A DNA stretch of 46,732 nt. Origin: Porticoccaceae bacterium (GTDB taxonomy: Bacteria; Pseudomonadota; Gammaproteobacteria; Pseudomonadales; Porticoccaceae). Positions 36,434-44,932 of this stretch are shown here, one piece after another. Each line of letters begins with the position of its first letter. The stretch's first letter is position 1. The DNA lies in NCBI GenBank assembly GCA_028280905.1, contig JANQKW010000189.1, positions 1 through 46,732 of the forward strand, read 5' to 3'. The notes beneath the pieces were generated by a model that was given only the letters and a program-made list of their open reading frames with translations, did no database searches and was not told where the DNA came from. The position numbers were made by a program, and so were the translations under genes.

Positions 36434-37462
36434 ATGGATATTAAGGAAGCCTTGGCAATCCTATTGGAAAACCGCGATCTGACCGAGCCCCAGATGCAGG
36501 CGGTGATGATGCAAATAATGAGTGGTAAAGCCACCGATGCGCAAATAGGCGCCTTTCTGGCGGCGTTGCGTATGAAGGGCGAAACGGTTGCTGAAATCAC
36601 CGGAGCCGTTCGGGTCATGCGAGAGCTGGCAACCCCGGTAGCGGTCAAAGGGCGGCATTTGGTTGACATCGTCGGCACCGGCGGAGACGGCGCCGGCACG
36701 TTTAACGTCTCTACAGCCAGTGCTTTTGTGGCGGCAGCCGCCGGCGCTTCGGTGGCCAAACACGGCAACCGCTCGGTGAGCAGCAAAAGCGGCAGCGCGG
36801 ATCTACTGGAGGCGGCCGGGGTAAACCTCAATTTGACGCCTGGCGAAGTGGCCCGCTGCATTGAAGAGGTGGGCGTGGGATTTATGTTTGCAGTCAACCA
36901 TCACAGTGCGATGAAATATGCGATTGGGCCCAGAAAAGAGATGGGCGTGCGTACCATCTTCAATTTGCTGGGCCCGCTGACCAACCCGGCGGGTGTGACG
37001 CGACAGCTGCTAGGTGTGTACAGCCGGCAATGGCTGCGCCCTTTGTGCGAGGTGCTGAAGGCGCTTGGCTCTCAGCATGTTATGGTGGTGCATTCGGAGG
37101 ATGGCCTCGACGAACTCAGCATCGCGGGCCTATCCCATGTTTGTGAATTAAAAGAGGGGGTGATAAGCGAATATAAACTCTCTCCGGAAGACGTTGGTTT
37201 GCAGCGCGGCAACCTGTCAGAACTGCAGGTCAACGACCCGGGGGAAAGTTTGGCAATGGTTAAAAAAGCGCTGTCTAAAGATGGCCGCTGCGCCACGGAT
37301 ATGGTTGCGCTGAATGCCGGGGCTGCAATCTACGTAGCCGGTCTTGCCGGCGACGTGTCTGAAGGTATCGCCATGGCGCAGGATGCGATTGGCTCGGGGC
37401 TGGCCGGTAACAAGCTGGCTGAGTTGGCAACCTTCACTTCATGTCTCGAAAAGCCTGGTTGA
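36434..37462 (+). CDS. trpD: Anthranilate phosphoribosyltransferase
   Basis: It joins anthranilate and PRPP to phosphoribosylanthranilate. The 342 residues contain the PRPP-binding GTGGDGAGTFNVST motif, the KHGNRSVSSKSGSADLLE stretch and the anthranilate-contacting HHSAMKYAIGPRKEMGVRTIFNLLGP region. It sits in the trpEGDC order used by pseudomonads, with trpC 87 bp further on. Confidence 0.97.
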   Translation: MDIKEALAILLENRDLTEPQMQAVMMQIMSGKATDAQIGAFLAALRMKGETVAEITGAVRVMRELATPVAVKGRHLVDIVGTGGDGAGTFNVSTASAFVAAAAGASVAKHGNRSVSSKSGSADLLEAAGVNLNLTPGEVARCIEEVGVGFMFAVNHHSAMKYAIGPRKEMGVRTIFNLLGPLTNPAGVTRQLLGVYSRQWLRPLCEVLKALGSQHVMVVHSEDGLDELSIAGLSHVCELKEGVISEYKLSPEDVGLQRGNLSELQVNDPGESLAMVKKALSKDGRCATDMVALNAGAAIYVAGLAGDVSEGIAMAQDAIGSGLAGNKLAELATFTSCLEKPG

Positions 37463-37549
37463 CGTACGCCGTTTGTTTCTGAATGAACGCGCAATGCGCT
37501 CTCGAGCAATAAAATTTGTTCAACGATTCCTTAAACAGTGATACCTGAA

Positions 37550-38356
37550 ATGAATACGCAACCTCCCTCTTCCAATGTTCTCGACAAAATTCTCCGGCGC
37601 AAGCAGCAGGAGGTGGAGGAAAGGAAGCTGGCAGTCAGTCAGGATAATTTGCTTCGCCTGTGTCGGGACATGCCAGCCGCGAGAGGCTTTAAGTCTGCGC
37701 TCGAGTCGCGGTTTGACAGGGGGCAGGCGGCGGTTATCGCCGAAGTGAAAAAAGCTTCTCCCAGCAAGGGGGTCATTCGCGAGAATTTCGATCCGGTGGC
37801 GATAGCGCGCAGCTACGAGCGCGGTGGCGCAGCCTGCCTGTCGGTGCTGACTGATATCGATTTTTTCCAGGGCTGCGATGAATACCTGACAATGGTTAAG
37901 AACGCGACCAGTTTGCCAATATTGCGCAAAGACTTTGTACTGGACCCCTATCAGGTCTACGAATCACGGGCGTTGGGCGCAGACTGCATTCTGTTAATCG
38001 TCGCTGCATTGAATGAGCAGCAGCTAGGCAGTCTGTTTGATCTCGCTGGCGAACTGGATCTGGATGTGCTGGTGGAAGTGCACAATGAAGAGGAATTAAA
38101 GCGCGCCTTAAAGCTGGATAAGGCACTGTTGGGAATCAACAACCGCAACCTGAGTACCTTCTACACGTCACTGGAAACCACGTTTAGCCTGTTGCCGTTG
38201 ATCCCCGAAGGGCGCCTGGTGGTAACTGAGAGCGGCATACATACGATTGACGATGTTGCCGCCATGCGCGGGCACAATGTCAATGCATTCCTGGTGGGAG
38301 AGGCATTTATGCGGGCCGAAGACCCGGGGCTGAAGTTGCTAGAAATGTTCAATTAG
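37550..38356 (+). CDS. trpC: Indole-3-glycerol phosphate synthase
   Basis: It closes the indole ring in tryptophan synthesis. From ATG 37550 it has 268 residues in a TIM barrel with [14 protein letters not shown], the [11 protein letters not shown] motif, INNRNLSTF and VTESGI. It is a stand-alone TrpC without a TrpF domain, as in Pseudomonas. An in-frame GTG at 37538 gives a four-residue extension. Last gene of the trp cluster here, so trpF, trpB and trpA must be elsewhere. Confidence 0.96.
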   Translation: MNTQPPSSNVLDKILRRKQQEVEERKLAVSQDNLLRLCRDMPAARGFKSALESRFDRGQAAVIAEVKKASPSKGVIRENFDPVAIARSYERGGAACLSVLTDIDFFQGCDEYLTMVKNATSLPILRKDFVLDPYQVYESRALGADCILLIVAALNEQQLGSLFDLAGELDLDVLVEVHNEEELKRALKLDKALLGINNRNLSTFYTSLETTFSLLPLIPEGRLVVTESGIHTIDDVAAMRGHNVNAFLVGEAFMRAEDPGLKLLEMFN

Positions 38357-38384
38357 CGGAGGGACGCGCTGAGTTGACAAGCGA

Positions 38385-39083
38385 CTAGCGCGTTCCAAAT
38401 ACCACCATGGTTTTTCCTTTTACTGAAACCAGCCCCTGTTCCTCCAATGTTTTCAATACGCGGCCGACCATCTCCCGCGAGCAACCGACAATGCGGCCGA
38501 TTTCCTGGCGGGTGATTTTAATCTGCATGCCGTCCGGGTGAGTCATGGCGTCTGGCTGTTTGCACAGGTCCAGAAGTGTTCGGGCGACGCGGCCTGTTAC
38601 ATCCAGAAATGCCAAATCCCCTACCTTGCGTGTCGTGTGGCGCAACCTAGACGCAATTTGCTTGCTGATAGACAACAAGAACTCCGGATTCTCCTTGCTC
38701 AGCTCGTGAAATTTGCCGTAGCTGATTTCACCTACTTCACATTCCGTCTTGGCGCGAATCCAGGCGCTTCTGTCCGGTTGGTCGAATATCCCCATTTCAC
38801 CAAAGAAATCGCCTTCGTTTAAATAGGCGACAATAATCTCGCGGCCATCGTCGTCTTCGATTAAAACGGTCACCGAGCCTTTGACTATGTAGTAGAGCGT
38901 ATCACCCTCATCTCCGGCATAAATAATGGTGCTTTTTGCGGGATACTTGCGGCGGTGACAATGGGATAAAAAGGCCTCAACGTTTGGGATATGAGGTGTA
39001 AGAGGTGCAAGTGCCAAGTCTTCTTCCCCTCCGTCTTTTTCTTTTCGGGGTTTGCGTAAAAATTGATCAAGAGCCAATTCCAT
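38385..39083 (-). CDS. vfr: cAMP receptor protein Vfr/Crp
   Basis: This global regulator binds DNA with cAMP. From ATG 39083, preceded by GGAGAGG, it has 232 residues. A charged N-terminal extension of about 30 residues ([13 protein letters not shown]) is followed by the cyclic nucleotide-binding domain with [23 protein letters not shown], in which the FGE and R-S-A residues that contact cAMP are intact. A helix-turn-helix follows ([29 protein letters not shown]). Its position between trpC and an OsmC gene is the same as Pseudomonas vfr. The open frame extends to 39167. Confidence 0.94.
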   Translation of the reverse strand: MELALDQFLRKPRKEKDGGEEDLALAPLTPHIPNVEAFLSHCHRRKYPAKSTIIYAGDEGDTLYYIVKGSVTVLIEDDDGREIIVAYLNEGDFFGEMGIFDQPDRSAWIRAKTECEVGEISYGKFHELSKENPEFLLSISKQIASRLRHTTRKVGDLAFLDVTGRVARTLLDLCKQPDAMTHPDGMQIKITRQEIGRIVGCSREMVGRVLKTLEEQGLVSVKGKTMVVFGTR

Positions 39084-39207
39084 AAACTGTACCTCTCCGC
39101 CACGCTCAGGGCAAGTGTTATAAGGATAAATTTGTCCATCGGCAGTGTAAGCGTAAAAAAACAGCAATTATGTTAGGCTGTCGGCATTTTTGAGTATTGG
39201 TTGGCAA

Positions 39208-39621
39208 ATGAAGGCGAAAATTACCTGGCAGGGCGCTGCCAAATATCTCGGTGAATCCGGGAGCGGTCATAATGTCCTGATGGATGGCCCACCGGAGCAG
39301 GGTGGCGAAAATCAGGGCCCTAGGCCCATGGAAATGATGTTGCTGGGGCTGGGGGGGTGTTCGTCTTTTGACGTGGTTCACATTCTCAAGAAAAGCCGGC
39401 AGGAAGTGTCCGGTTGTGAGGTAACTTTGGAGGCGGAGCGCGCCGACGAGGTTCCGGCGGTCTTTACCAAAATCCATCTACATTTTGTAGTTTCTGGTAA
39501 CAATCTGAAAGAAAACCTGGTGAAGAACGCGGTTAGGCTTTCCGCTGAGAAATACTGCTCGGCGTCAATAATGCTGGAAAAGGGTGGTGTTGAGATCAGT
39601 CACGACTACGCAATTGTCTGA
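39208..39621 (+). CDS. OsmC family protein
   Basis: OsmC/Ohr proteins reduce hydroperoxides through a pair of cysteines. The 137-residue protein (ATG 39208; the frame opens at TTG 39190) has both conserved cysteines, in GLGGCSSFDV and EKYCSASIML. The subgroup looks like the YhfA type rather than Ohr proper. It is divergent from vfr, as in Pseudomonas. Physiological substrate unknown. Confidence 0.9.
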   Translation: MKAKITWQGAAKYLGESGSGHNVLMDGPPEQGGENQGPRPMEMMLLGLGGCSSFDVVHILKKSRQEVSGCEVTLEAERADEVPAVFTKIHLHFVVSGNNLKENLVKNAVRLSAEKYCSASIMLEKGGVEISHDYAIV

Positions 39622-39656
39622 TTACGGCTGCTTTTGGTTTTGACACGCCCATAAAA

Positions 39657-39686
39657 AAGGCGAGGATACATAAGTATACTCGCCTT
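39657..39686 (-). terminator. Terminator of the 41-residue gene
   Basis: On the minus strand AAGGCGAG and CTCGCCTT pair, with three more pairs after a mismatch, a six-base loop and a run of T residues (plus-strand A53-A58). It lies 18 bp beyond the stop of the small gene. On the plus strand it may also help end the osmC transcript. Confidence 0.75.
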
Positions 39687-39703
39687 CTTACTGCTTATTT
39701 AGA

Positions 39704-39829
39704 TTACTTGTTAGTCGCTTTGTCTGCATCTTTCGTCTCCGAAGATTTTGTCAGGTCATCCCAGGCAATAACGGAGCCGAGCAGGCCAGTTATAACAAGC
39801 ATAACGTATACAACGGCATTAATAACCAT
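39704..39829 (-). CDS. 41-residue single-pass membrane protein
   Basis: A small gene below the usual length limits. It encodes one strongly hydrophobic helix (about residues 2-23, from VINAVVYVML to GSVIAW) and a short charged tail rich in Asp, Lys and Thr. Evidence that it is real: a near-perfect AAGGAGG ribosome site 6 bases before ATG, a promoter (TTGAAC, 17 bases, CATTAT), a terminator just after the stop, and a LysR-like box at the same place as in the neighbouring small-RNA promoter. I do not recognise the family. A role as a small membrane regulator or stress protein is possible but unproven. Confidence 0.75.
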   Translation of the reverse strand: MVINAVVYVMLVITGLLGSVIAWDDLTKSSETKDADKATNK

Positions 39830-39844
39830 AGTTTCCTCCTTTTG

Positions 39845-39861
39845 TGTTACGTCAAGTAACA
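39845..39861. promoter_or_regulatory. Palindrome over the start site of the 41-residue gene
   Basis: TGTTAC and GTAACA flank five bases and cover the predicted transcription start (about 39854) of the small gene. A repressor site here would oppose the upstream LysR-like activator box. Factor unknown. Confidence 0.4.
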
Positions 39862-39889
39862 TAATGTGGGTTGACACCTATGAGTTCAA
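39861..39889 (-). promoter_or_regulatory. Sigma-70 promoter of the 41-residue gene
   Basis: On the minus strand TTGAAC (39889-39884) and CATTAT (39866-39861) are 17 bases apart. The -35 lies inside the 15-base repeat TTCAAATGTATTAAA (plus strand 39885-39899), which is repeated exactly at 40046-40060. Confidence 0.6.
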
Positions 39890-39897
39890 ATGTATTA

Positions 39898-39918
39898 AAG
39901 TTATTTCTACCATAACTT
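39898..39918. promoter_or_regulatory. LysR-type box 1 (upstream of the 41-residue gene)
   Basis: AAGTTAT and ATAACTT form a perfect 7-bp dyad with a seven-base spacer, and the dyad contains the T-N11-A pattern of LysR-type operators. Its centre lies about 19 bases upstream of the -35 element and about 54 bases from the predicted transcription start, the usual activator position. The adjoining 15 bases are identical to those at box 2. Confidence 0.6.
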
Positions 39919-39935
39919 CCAGCTATTTTTCAGCC

Positions 39936-39961
39936 AAAAAAAAGGCAGCCCGTTGGCTGCC
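39936..39961 (-). terminator. Intrinsic terminator of the candidate small RNA
   Basis: GGCAGCC and GGCTGCC form a perfect 7-bp stem with loop AACG (minus strand) followed by eight T residues (plus-strand A36-A43 of the 39900s). No annotated minus-strand gene precedes it, which is what points to a non-coding transcript. Confidence 0.85.
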
Positions 39962-40014
39962 GAATCCTTAAATTAGGGGGGGTAGGTGTGTAAGGATCAC
40001 TAAAAATTGAAACT
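39936..40014 (-). ncRNA. Candidate small RNA with C-rich loop, next to lysR
   Basis: A minus-strand unit with promoter, structure and terminator. After a sigma-70 promoter, the transcript (about 79 nt) has a 7-bp hairpin ATCCTTA / TAAGGAT (plus strand 39964-39970 and 39991-39997) with a 20-base loop reading CACACCTACCCCCCC and then TAATT. A terminator stem GGCAGCC / GGCTGCC follows, ending in eight T residues. The seven-C loop could pair with G-rich ribosome sites, a common design of Hfq-dependent regulators. No open reading frame with a ribosome site is present. It is divergent from lysR. Confidence 0.6.
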
Positions 40015-40020
40015 GTCTGT

Positions 40021-40050
40021 ACTATACTCCCGGTGTATTGCATGCTTCAA
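40021..40050 (-). promoter_or_regulatory. Sigma-70 promoter of the candidate small RNA
   Basis: On the minus strand TTGAAG (40050-40045) and TATAGT (40026-40021) are 18 bases apart. The -10 matches consensus at five of six bases. The -35 is part of the second copy of the 15-base repeat. Confidence 0.6.
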
Positions 40051-40060
40051 ATGTATTAAA

Positions 40061-40077
40061 ATTATGGCAATCATAAT
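40061..40077. promoter_or_regulatory. LysR-type box 2 (between small RNA and lysR)
   Basis: ATTATG and CATAAT form a perfect 6-bp dyad with a five-base spacer. Its distance to the small-RNA -35 element is the same as that of box 1 to its promoter (about 19 bases from centre). It ends 9 bp before the lysR start, so the same bound protein could activate the small RNA and repress its own gene. Confidence 0.6.
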
Positions 40078-40085
40078 CTTGAGGA

Positions 40086-41048
40086 ATGCAATTGGAGGCA
40101 AAACTGCTATCCAGGGCCGACTTGAATCTGTTGGTAGCCCTTCAGGTGTTACTTGAGGAGCGAAATGTTACCCGTGCCGCGGAACGCCTCTTTGTTACGC
40201 AACCCGCAATGAGCAAGACGCTAAACCGCCTGCGGGAATTATTTGATGATCAGTTATTCACCCGCAGCGGGCGGATGCTGATACCGACGCCTAGGGCGGA
40301 AGAGCTCTCCTCCTCGCTGCCGGCTATTCTGGATAACATTCAATCATTGATTGACCAGAATAGATTTGACCCCTACGCCTATGAAGGGAACATAAAGGTT
40401 CTGGTTGCCGAATTTATAGCCCATCGTCTGATACCCAGGTTGAGTCAGGTGCTGGCGAGAGAGAGTCCCAACCTCACGCTGCTGACAACCAGTGAATCGG
40501 AGGACCTGGTAAGGGAATTGAGCGACGGCTCGCTTGATTTTTCCGTCACTGTGGCGAGGCCGGAGTCAAGGGAAATAAAGTCCACTCCGCTGTTCGTGAT
40601 AAGGCCAATGATTTGGATGAGAGCCGACCATCCGCTGGCCCAAAAAGACAAGCTGGATCTGCAGGAACTTCTTGAATACCCGTTTATACAGTATTTTTTA
40701 CTAATAAGCGGCAAGGTTTCGGAAACCGCTGAAACTAGGTTTGACAAGGCAATCGCCAATAAAGGATTGACCCGCAAGCGGTTGCTGATCACCAATCAGT
40801 TTATGACGGCAATGGAAGCCCTTTCCATAACGGACACAGTGATGTTGGCGGCGTTGGATGAGGATTTCAGCAACAAGATGAAGGTTTACAATATTGTGCA
40901 AAAACCCTATCCAGAGGAACTGAAATTCAGTGACAGCCTAGCCGTGGTGCTCAATGAGCATGTCAGAACGTCCCAGTCGCAAATGCACAAGTGGGTGCGA
41001 GGCAAGATTCGAAACATAGTTGCCGAGTTGTCCGCGGCTATGTTTTAA
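40086..41048 (+). CDS. LysR-type transcriptional regulator
   Basis: A 320-residue regulator with an N-terminal winged helix ([40 protein letters not shown], residues about 12-51) and a C-terminal periplasmic-binding-like ligand domain. The helix-turn-helix sequence resembles the NodD/SyrM/LeuO branch. ATG 40086 has GAGG only one base away. A TTG two codons on has better spacing, so the start is uncertain. It is divergent from the candidate small RNA and convergent with coq7, whose stop overlaps its own by 4 bp. I infer it controls the small RNA and the 41-residue protein through the two boxes. The ligand is unknown. Confidence 0.93.
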   Translation: MQLEAKLLSRADLNLLVALQVLLEERNVTRAAERLFVTQPAMSKTLNRLRELFDDQLFTRSGRMLIPTPRAEELSSSLPAILDNIQSLIDQNRFDPYAYEGNIKVLVAEFIAHRLIPRLSQVLARESPNLTLLTTSESEDLVRELSDGSLDFSVTVARPESREIKSTPLFVIRPMIWMRADHPLAQKDKLDLQELLEYPFIQYFLLISGKVSETAETRFDKAIANKGLTRKRLLITNQFMTAMEALSITDTVMLAALDEDFSNKMKVYNIVQKPYPEELKFSDSLAVVLNEHVRTSQSQMHKWVRGKIRNIVAELSAAMF

Positions 41049-41704
41049 ATCCGATAACTCGATTTTGTCATCACACCCGAGACCACGGTCATCAGCTTTT
41101 TAACGGGCTCGGGAAATGGCAGTCCGCCCGCCTGAAGTGCCGTATGCGAGTGTTTAGCTTCCTCTTCCAGCATCTGCCTGACGATAGCGCGGCTTTTCGA
41201 ATCCTTTGGTGGCAATGACTCCAGATGCGAATCCAGGTGTTTGCATACCTGGTCTTCGGTTGCGGAAACAAACCCCAGGCTCAATCGATCGCTAACCAGC
41301 CCGGCCAGGGCGCCTATGCCAAATGACATGCCGTACCACAGCGGGTTCAACAGGCTGGTCTGGCCGCCAAGCTGCTTGACCCGTTCTTCGCACCAGGCGA
41401 GATGGTCTATCTCTTCGGCCGCCGCCCGCTCCATTTCCCTGCGCACTTCGGGTAGTTTGGCGGTGAGCGCCTGCCCCTGGTAGAGCGCTTGCGCACAAAC
41501 TTCACCCGAGTGATTGACGCGCATCAGACCGGCCGCGTGCTTTTTCTCGGCTTCACTCAATTCGACTTCCCGGCATTCGCTTGCGGGAGTCGGGCGCGCC
41601 GCAGAAGCGCGGCTGGCGGTCACCTTCAGCGCTTGACTCAGTTGGTCAAGCGCCTTGTCCAGAGGTGACAAAGACGTGGTTCGAGGGTTTGGAGCGTCGC
41701 TCAT
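41045..41704 (-). CDS. coq7: Demethoxyubiquinone hydroxylase
   Basis: This di-iron hydroxylase acts late in ubiquinone synthesis. The 219 residues carry the ferritin-like iron motifs: a glutamate in [12 protein letters not shown], ExxH in [12 protein letters not shown] and a further ExxH in [11 protein letters not shown]. It is the Coq7 type rather than UbiF. It lies 30 bp after purD on the same strand, so it may share the purHD transcript. In Pseudomonas it also neighbours the vfr-osmC block. Confidence 0.95.
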   Translation of the reverse strand: MSDAPNPRTTSLSPLDKALDQLSQALKVTASRASAARPTPASECREVELSEAEKKHAAGLMRVNHSGEVCAQALYQGQALTAKLPEVRREMERAAAEEIDHLAWCEERVKQLGGQTSLLNPLWYGMSFGIGALAGLVSDRLSLGFVSATEDQVCKHLDSHLESLPPKDSKSRAIVRQMLEEEAKHSHTALQAGGLPFPEPVKKLMTVVSGVMTKSSYRI

Positions 41705-41734
41705 ATCATCGTCCTGTTAGGGTTACAGTGGACA

Positions 41735-43018
41735 TTATAGCTCACGGGCAATTGCGCGATATCCTATATCGGAGCGGCAGAACACCCGATCCCAGCGGAT
41801 TTTGTCCGCCAGTCGGTAGGCTTCTCGCTGCGCCTCCGCCACCGTGTCGCCCAGCGCGGTGGCGCAGAGTACGCGACCTCCGTTGGTCACGACATGATCG
41901 TCAACAATTTTGGTGCCCGCATGGAAAACCTTGCCAGCCGCACCAACGGTATCATCCAGCCCGCTAATAATGTCGCCTTTGTTATAGTCGCCGGGATAAC
42001 CACCGGCCGCGAGCACCACCCCCAAAGCTACACGCCTGTCCCATGTTACCGACATTTTATCCAGCTGCTGTCCAAGCGCAGCGATGCAAAGCGCGGCCAG
42101 GTCCGATTGCAGGCGTAACATAATGGGCTGTGTTTCAGGGTCGCCAAACCGGCAATTGTATTCGATCACTTTCGGCGTGCCGTCGGGCATAATCATCAGG
42201 CCCGCGTATAGAAAACCTGTGTAGGGGTTACCTTCCTTTGCCATGCCCTCAACGGTTGGGCCGATGACCTCTGACATAATGCGGTCGTGGATTTCCTTGG
42301 TAACCACCGGCGCCGGAGAGTAAGCGCCCATGCCGCCGGTGTTAGGGCCAAGGTCGTTGTCATCTCTCGCCTTGTGATCCTGGGAGGTGGCCATCGGCAG
42401 CACATTCTCGCTGTCTACCATAACGATAAAACTGGCTTCCTCTCCCTGCAGAAACTCCTCTATAACCACGCGATGGCCAGCTTCGCCAAAGGCGTTGCCC
42501 GACAGCATATCGCGCACCGTCTCCTCCGCCTCGTCCTGGGAGGTGGCAACAACCACACCCTTTCCCGCCGCAAGGCCGTCCGCTTTGATTACGATAGGCG
42601 CGCCTTTCTCCCGTATGTACTCCAGGGCGGGTTGCAGTTCAGTAAAATTGCGGTATTCGGCAGTGGGAATACGGTGGCGCGCCAGAAAGTCCTTGGTGAA
42701 CGCCTTGGACCCCTCGAGCTGGGCCGCACTCTTACTGGGTCCAAAGATCGGCAGCTCGCGTGCCTGGAAGTAGTCCACAATGCCCTCTACCAGCGGCGCT
42801 TCGGGTCCGACTATGGTCAGCGCAACGCTGTTCTGCTCCGCAAAATCCGCTAACGCCGCAAAATCCGAAACGCCAATCTCGATATTGGTAAGCCCCGGTT
42901 CCAGCTGTGTGCCGGCGTTGCCGGGTGCGACAAATACATTGCCGACACTATCGGACTGTGCTGCTTTCCAGGCCAGCGCATGTTCGCGACCGCCGGAGCC
43001 GACAATTAGGATATTCAT
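41735..43018 (-). CDS. purD: Phosphoribosylamine-glycine ligase
   Basis: It joins phosphoribosylamine and glycine with ATP, the second step of purine synthesis. The 427 residues form an ATP-grasp enzyme: MNILIVGSGGREHALAWK at the N-terminus, the GPSKSAAQLEGSK stretch, the ADGLAAGKGV nucleotide loop, and NCRFGDPETQ. It follows purH by 17 bp in the minus-strand dusB-fis-purH-purD group. Confidence 0.98.
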   Translation of the reverse strand: MNILIVGSGGREHALAWKAAQSDSVGNVFVAPGNAGTQLEPGLTNIEIGVSDFAALADFAEQNSVALTIVGPEAPLVEGIVDYFQARELPIFGPSKSAAQLEGSKAFTKDFLARHRIPTAEYRNFTELQPALEYIREKGAPIVIKADGLAAGKGVVVATSQDEAEETVRDMLSGNAFGEAGHRVVIEEFLQGEEASFIVMVDSENVLPMATSQDHKARDDNDLGPNTGGMGAYSPAPVVTKEIHDRIMSEVIGPTVEGMAKEGNPYTGFLYAGLMIMPDGTPKVIEYNCRFGDPETQPIMLRLQSDLAALCIAALGQQLDKMSVTWDRRVALGVVLAAGGYPGDYNKGDIISGLDDTVGAAGKVFHAGTKIVDDHVVTNGGRVLCATALGDTVAEAQREAYRLADKIRWDRVFCRSDIGYRAIAREL

Positions 43019-43035
43019 TAAGCGTGTCCCCGATG

Positions 43036-44601
43036 TTAGTGCCTAAAGTGTCGCATGCCGGTAAAAACCATTGCCATGCCATGTTCGTCGGCGGCTGCGA
43101 TGATTTCTTCATCCCGAATTGAGCCGCCCGGTTGGATAACGCAGCTGATACCGACTTGCGCGGCGTTATCTATGCCGTCCCTAAACGGGAAAAATGCGTC
43201 GGACGCCATCACTGAGCCGCTGATTTCCAGACCGGCGTGTTCCGCTTTAATGGCGGCAATCCTCGCCGAGTTGACCCGGCTCATTTGGCCTGCCCCCACA
43301 CCAATGGTCTGCCCATTCTTGCCGTAAACAATGGCGTTGGATTTCACCATCTTGGCCACCTTCCAGGTGAATAGCATATCGGCAATTTCCGCATCCGACG
43401 GAACTCGCTCGGTTACCACCTGCAGGTCTGCGGCCTTCACCATACTTAGGTCTCGATCCTGCACCAGCAGGCCGCCGTTGACCCGTTTATAATCACTGGC
43501 AGTGGTGTTGGCGTCCCAGTTGCCGCACTCCAGCAGGCGTACATTTTTTTTATCGGCTACCGCAGCCTTCGCTTCATCTGAAACCTGTGGTGCGATAATG
43601 ACCTCGACAAACTGTTTTTCGCAGATCTGCTTCGCGGTTGCGCCATCCAGCTCCCGGTTAAAAGCGATGATGCCGCCAAAGGCGGATTCCGGGTCTGTGG
43701 CGAAGGCGCGCTGGTAACACGCCAGCAGAGTGTCCGCGACGGCCACACCGCAGGGATTGGCGTGTTTGACAATCACGCAGGCTGGCTCTTCAAACAGTTT
43801 GATTGTTTCCAGGGCGGCATCCGTGTCGGCAATGTTGTTGTATGAAAGTTCTTTGCCCTGAAGTTGTCTAGCTGTTGCCACGCTGCCGGCAGCGGGGTTT
43901 TTTTCGATATAAAAGGCGCTGTTCTGGTGTGAATTTTCCCCGTAACGCATATCCTGGGATTTGTGGTACTGCAGGTTAACGGTTCGCGGAAAGTTCTCAT
44001 TGCCGCCGGGAACCAGGCGGCCGAAGTAATTGGCGATAGCGCCGTCATAGGCGGCCGTATGCTCATAGGCTTTTATCGCGAGGTCAAACCGTGTCGACTG
44101 CTTCAGCGCCCCGTTATTTTCCGCCAGTTCATCGATGATATTTTGATAATCTGCGGTGTTGACAACAATGGCCACATCATTGTGGTTTTTAGCCGCTGCC
44201 CTGACCATAGTGGGTCCGCCAATATCAATGTTCTCAACGGCGTCCTCCAACGAGCAGTCCGGCTTGGCTACGGTCTGTTCAAAGGGGTAGAGATTGACTA
44301 CTACCATATCAATGGCCTCTATGCCGTGTTCGGACATAACCGCATCGTCAGTTCCGCGGCGCCCTAGTATGCCGCCGTGAACCTTGGGGTGCAGGGTCTT
44401 GACGCGCCCGTCCATCATCTCCGGAAATCCGGTGTAATCTGAAACTTCGATAGGGTTTACGCCGTTGTCCCGCAATAGCCTGAAGGTGCCGCCGGTGGAG
44501 AGAATCTCGATACCGAATTTTTCCAATGACTTGGCGAATTCGACGATGCCGGTCTTATCGGAAACGCTGATAAGGGCGCGTCGGATAGCTTTTTCTGACA
44601 T
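43036..44601 (-). CDS. purH: Bifunctional AICAR formyltransferase/IMP cyclohydrolase
   Basis: It carries out the last two steps of IMP synthesis. The 521 residues have an N-terminal cyclohydrolase domain ([29 protein letters not shown]) and a C-terminal formyltransferase domain ([34 protein letters not shown]). The formyl donor is 10-formyltetrahydrofolate, the same pool that PurU drains. It is 31 bp downstream of fis. Confidence 0.98.
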   Translation of the reverse strand: MSEKAIRRALISVSDKTGIVEFAKSLEKFGIEILSTGGTFRLLRDNGVNPIEVSDYTGFPEMMDGRVKTLHPKVHGGILGRRGTDDAVMSEHGIEAIDMVVVNLYPFEQTVAKPDCSLEDAVENIDIGGPTMVRAAAKNHNDVAIVVNTADYQNIIDELAENNGALKQSTRFDLAIKAYEHTAAYDGAIANYFGRLVPGGNENFPRTVNLQYHKSQDMRYGENSHQNSAFYIEKNPAAGSVATARQLQGKELSYNNIADTDAALETIKLFEEPACVIVKHANPCGVAVADTLLACYQRAFATDPESAFGGIIAFNRELDGATAKQICEKQFVEVIIAPQVSDEAKAAVADKKNVRLLECGNWDANTTASDYKRVNGGLLVQDRDLSMVKAADLQVVTERVPSDAEIADMLFTWKVAKMVKSNAIVYGKNGQTIGVGAGQMSRVNSARIAAIKAEHAGLEISGSVMASDAFFPFRDGIDNAAQVGISCVIQPGGSIRDEEIIAAADEHGMAMVFTGMRHFRH

Positions 44602-44632
44602 GTGTTTGTACTCGGATTAAAAAGAAGGAGGT

Positions 44633-44932
44633 TTATAAAAGCTGGTGTTGTTTCAGTTTTTTGCGCAGCGTGCCGCGGTTTAGGCCCAGCATCGCCGCGG
44701 CCTTGCTCTGGTTGCTGCCCGTGTAATCCAAAACCGCCTCGAGCAGCGGGCCCTCCACTTGGCTGATGACCAGTTGGTAAAGGTCGGTGGTTGGCTGCCC
44801 GTCCAAATCCCGGAAGTAGTGCCTTAACGCGACCTCAACACTCTCGCGCAGAGAATATTGCGGGCGTTTGGCGTCCGTGTCAGCGTTGTTGCCCGATTCA
44901 GGTTGCAAAGTAAAGGTATCTGCTGCGTTCAT
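44633..44932 (-). CDS. fis: DNA-binding protein Fis
   Basis: This nucleoid protein bends DNA and activates growth-related promoters. The 99 residues match the usual length. The C-terminal helix-turn-helix is typical (SNQSKAAAMLGLNRGTLRKKLKQHQL). The ATG overlaps the dusB stop (ATGA), the classical dusB-fis coupling. Confidence 0.97.
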   Translation of the reverse strand: MNAADTFTLQPESGNNADTDAKRPQYSLRESVEVALRHYFRDLDGQPTTDLYQLVISQVEGPLLEAVLDYTGSNQSKAAAMLGLNRGTLRKKLKQHQLL

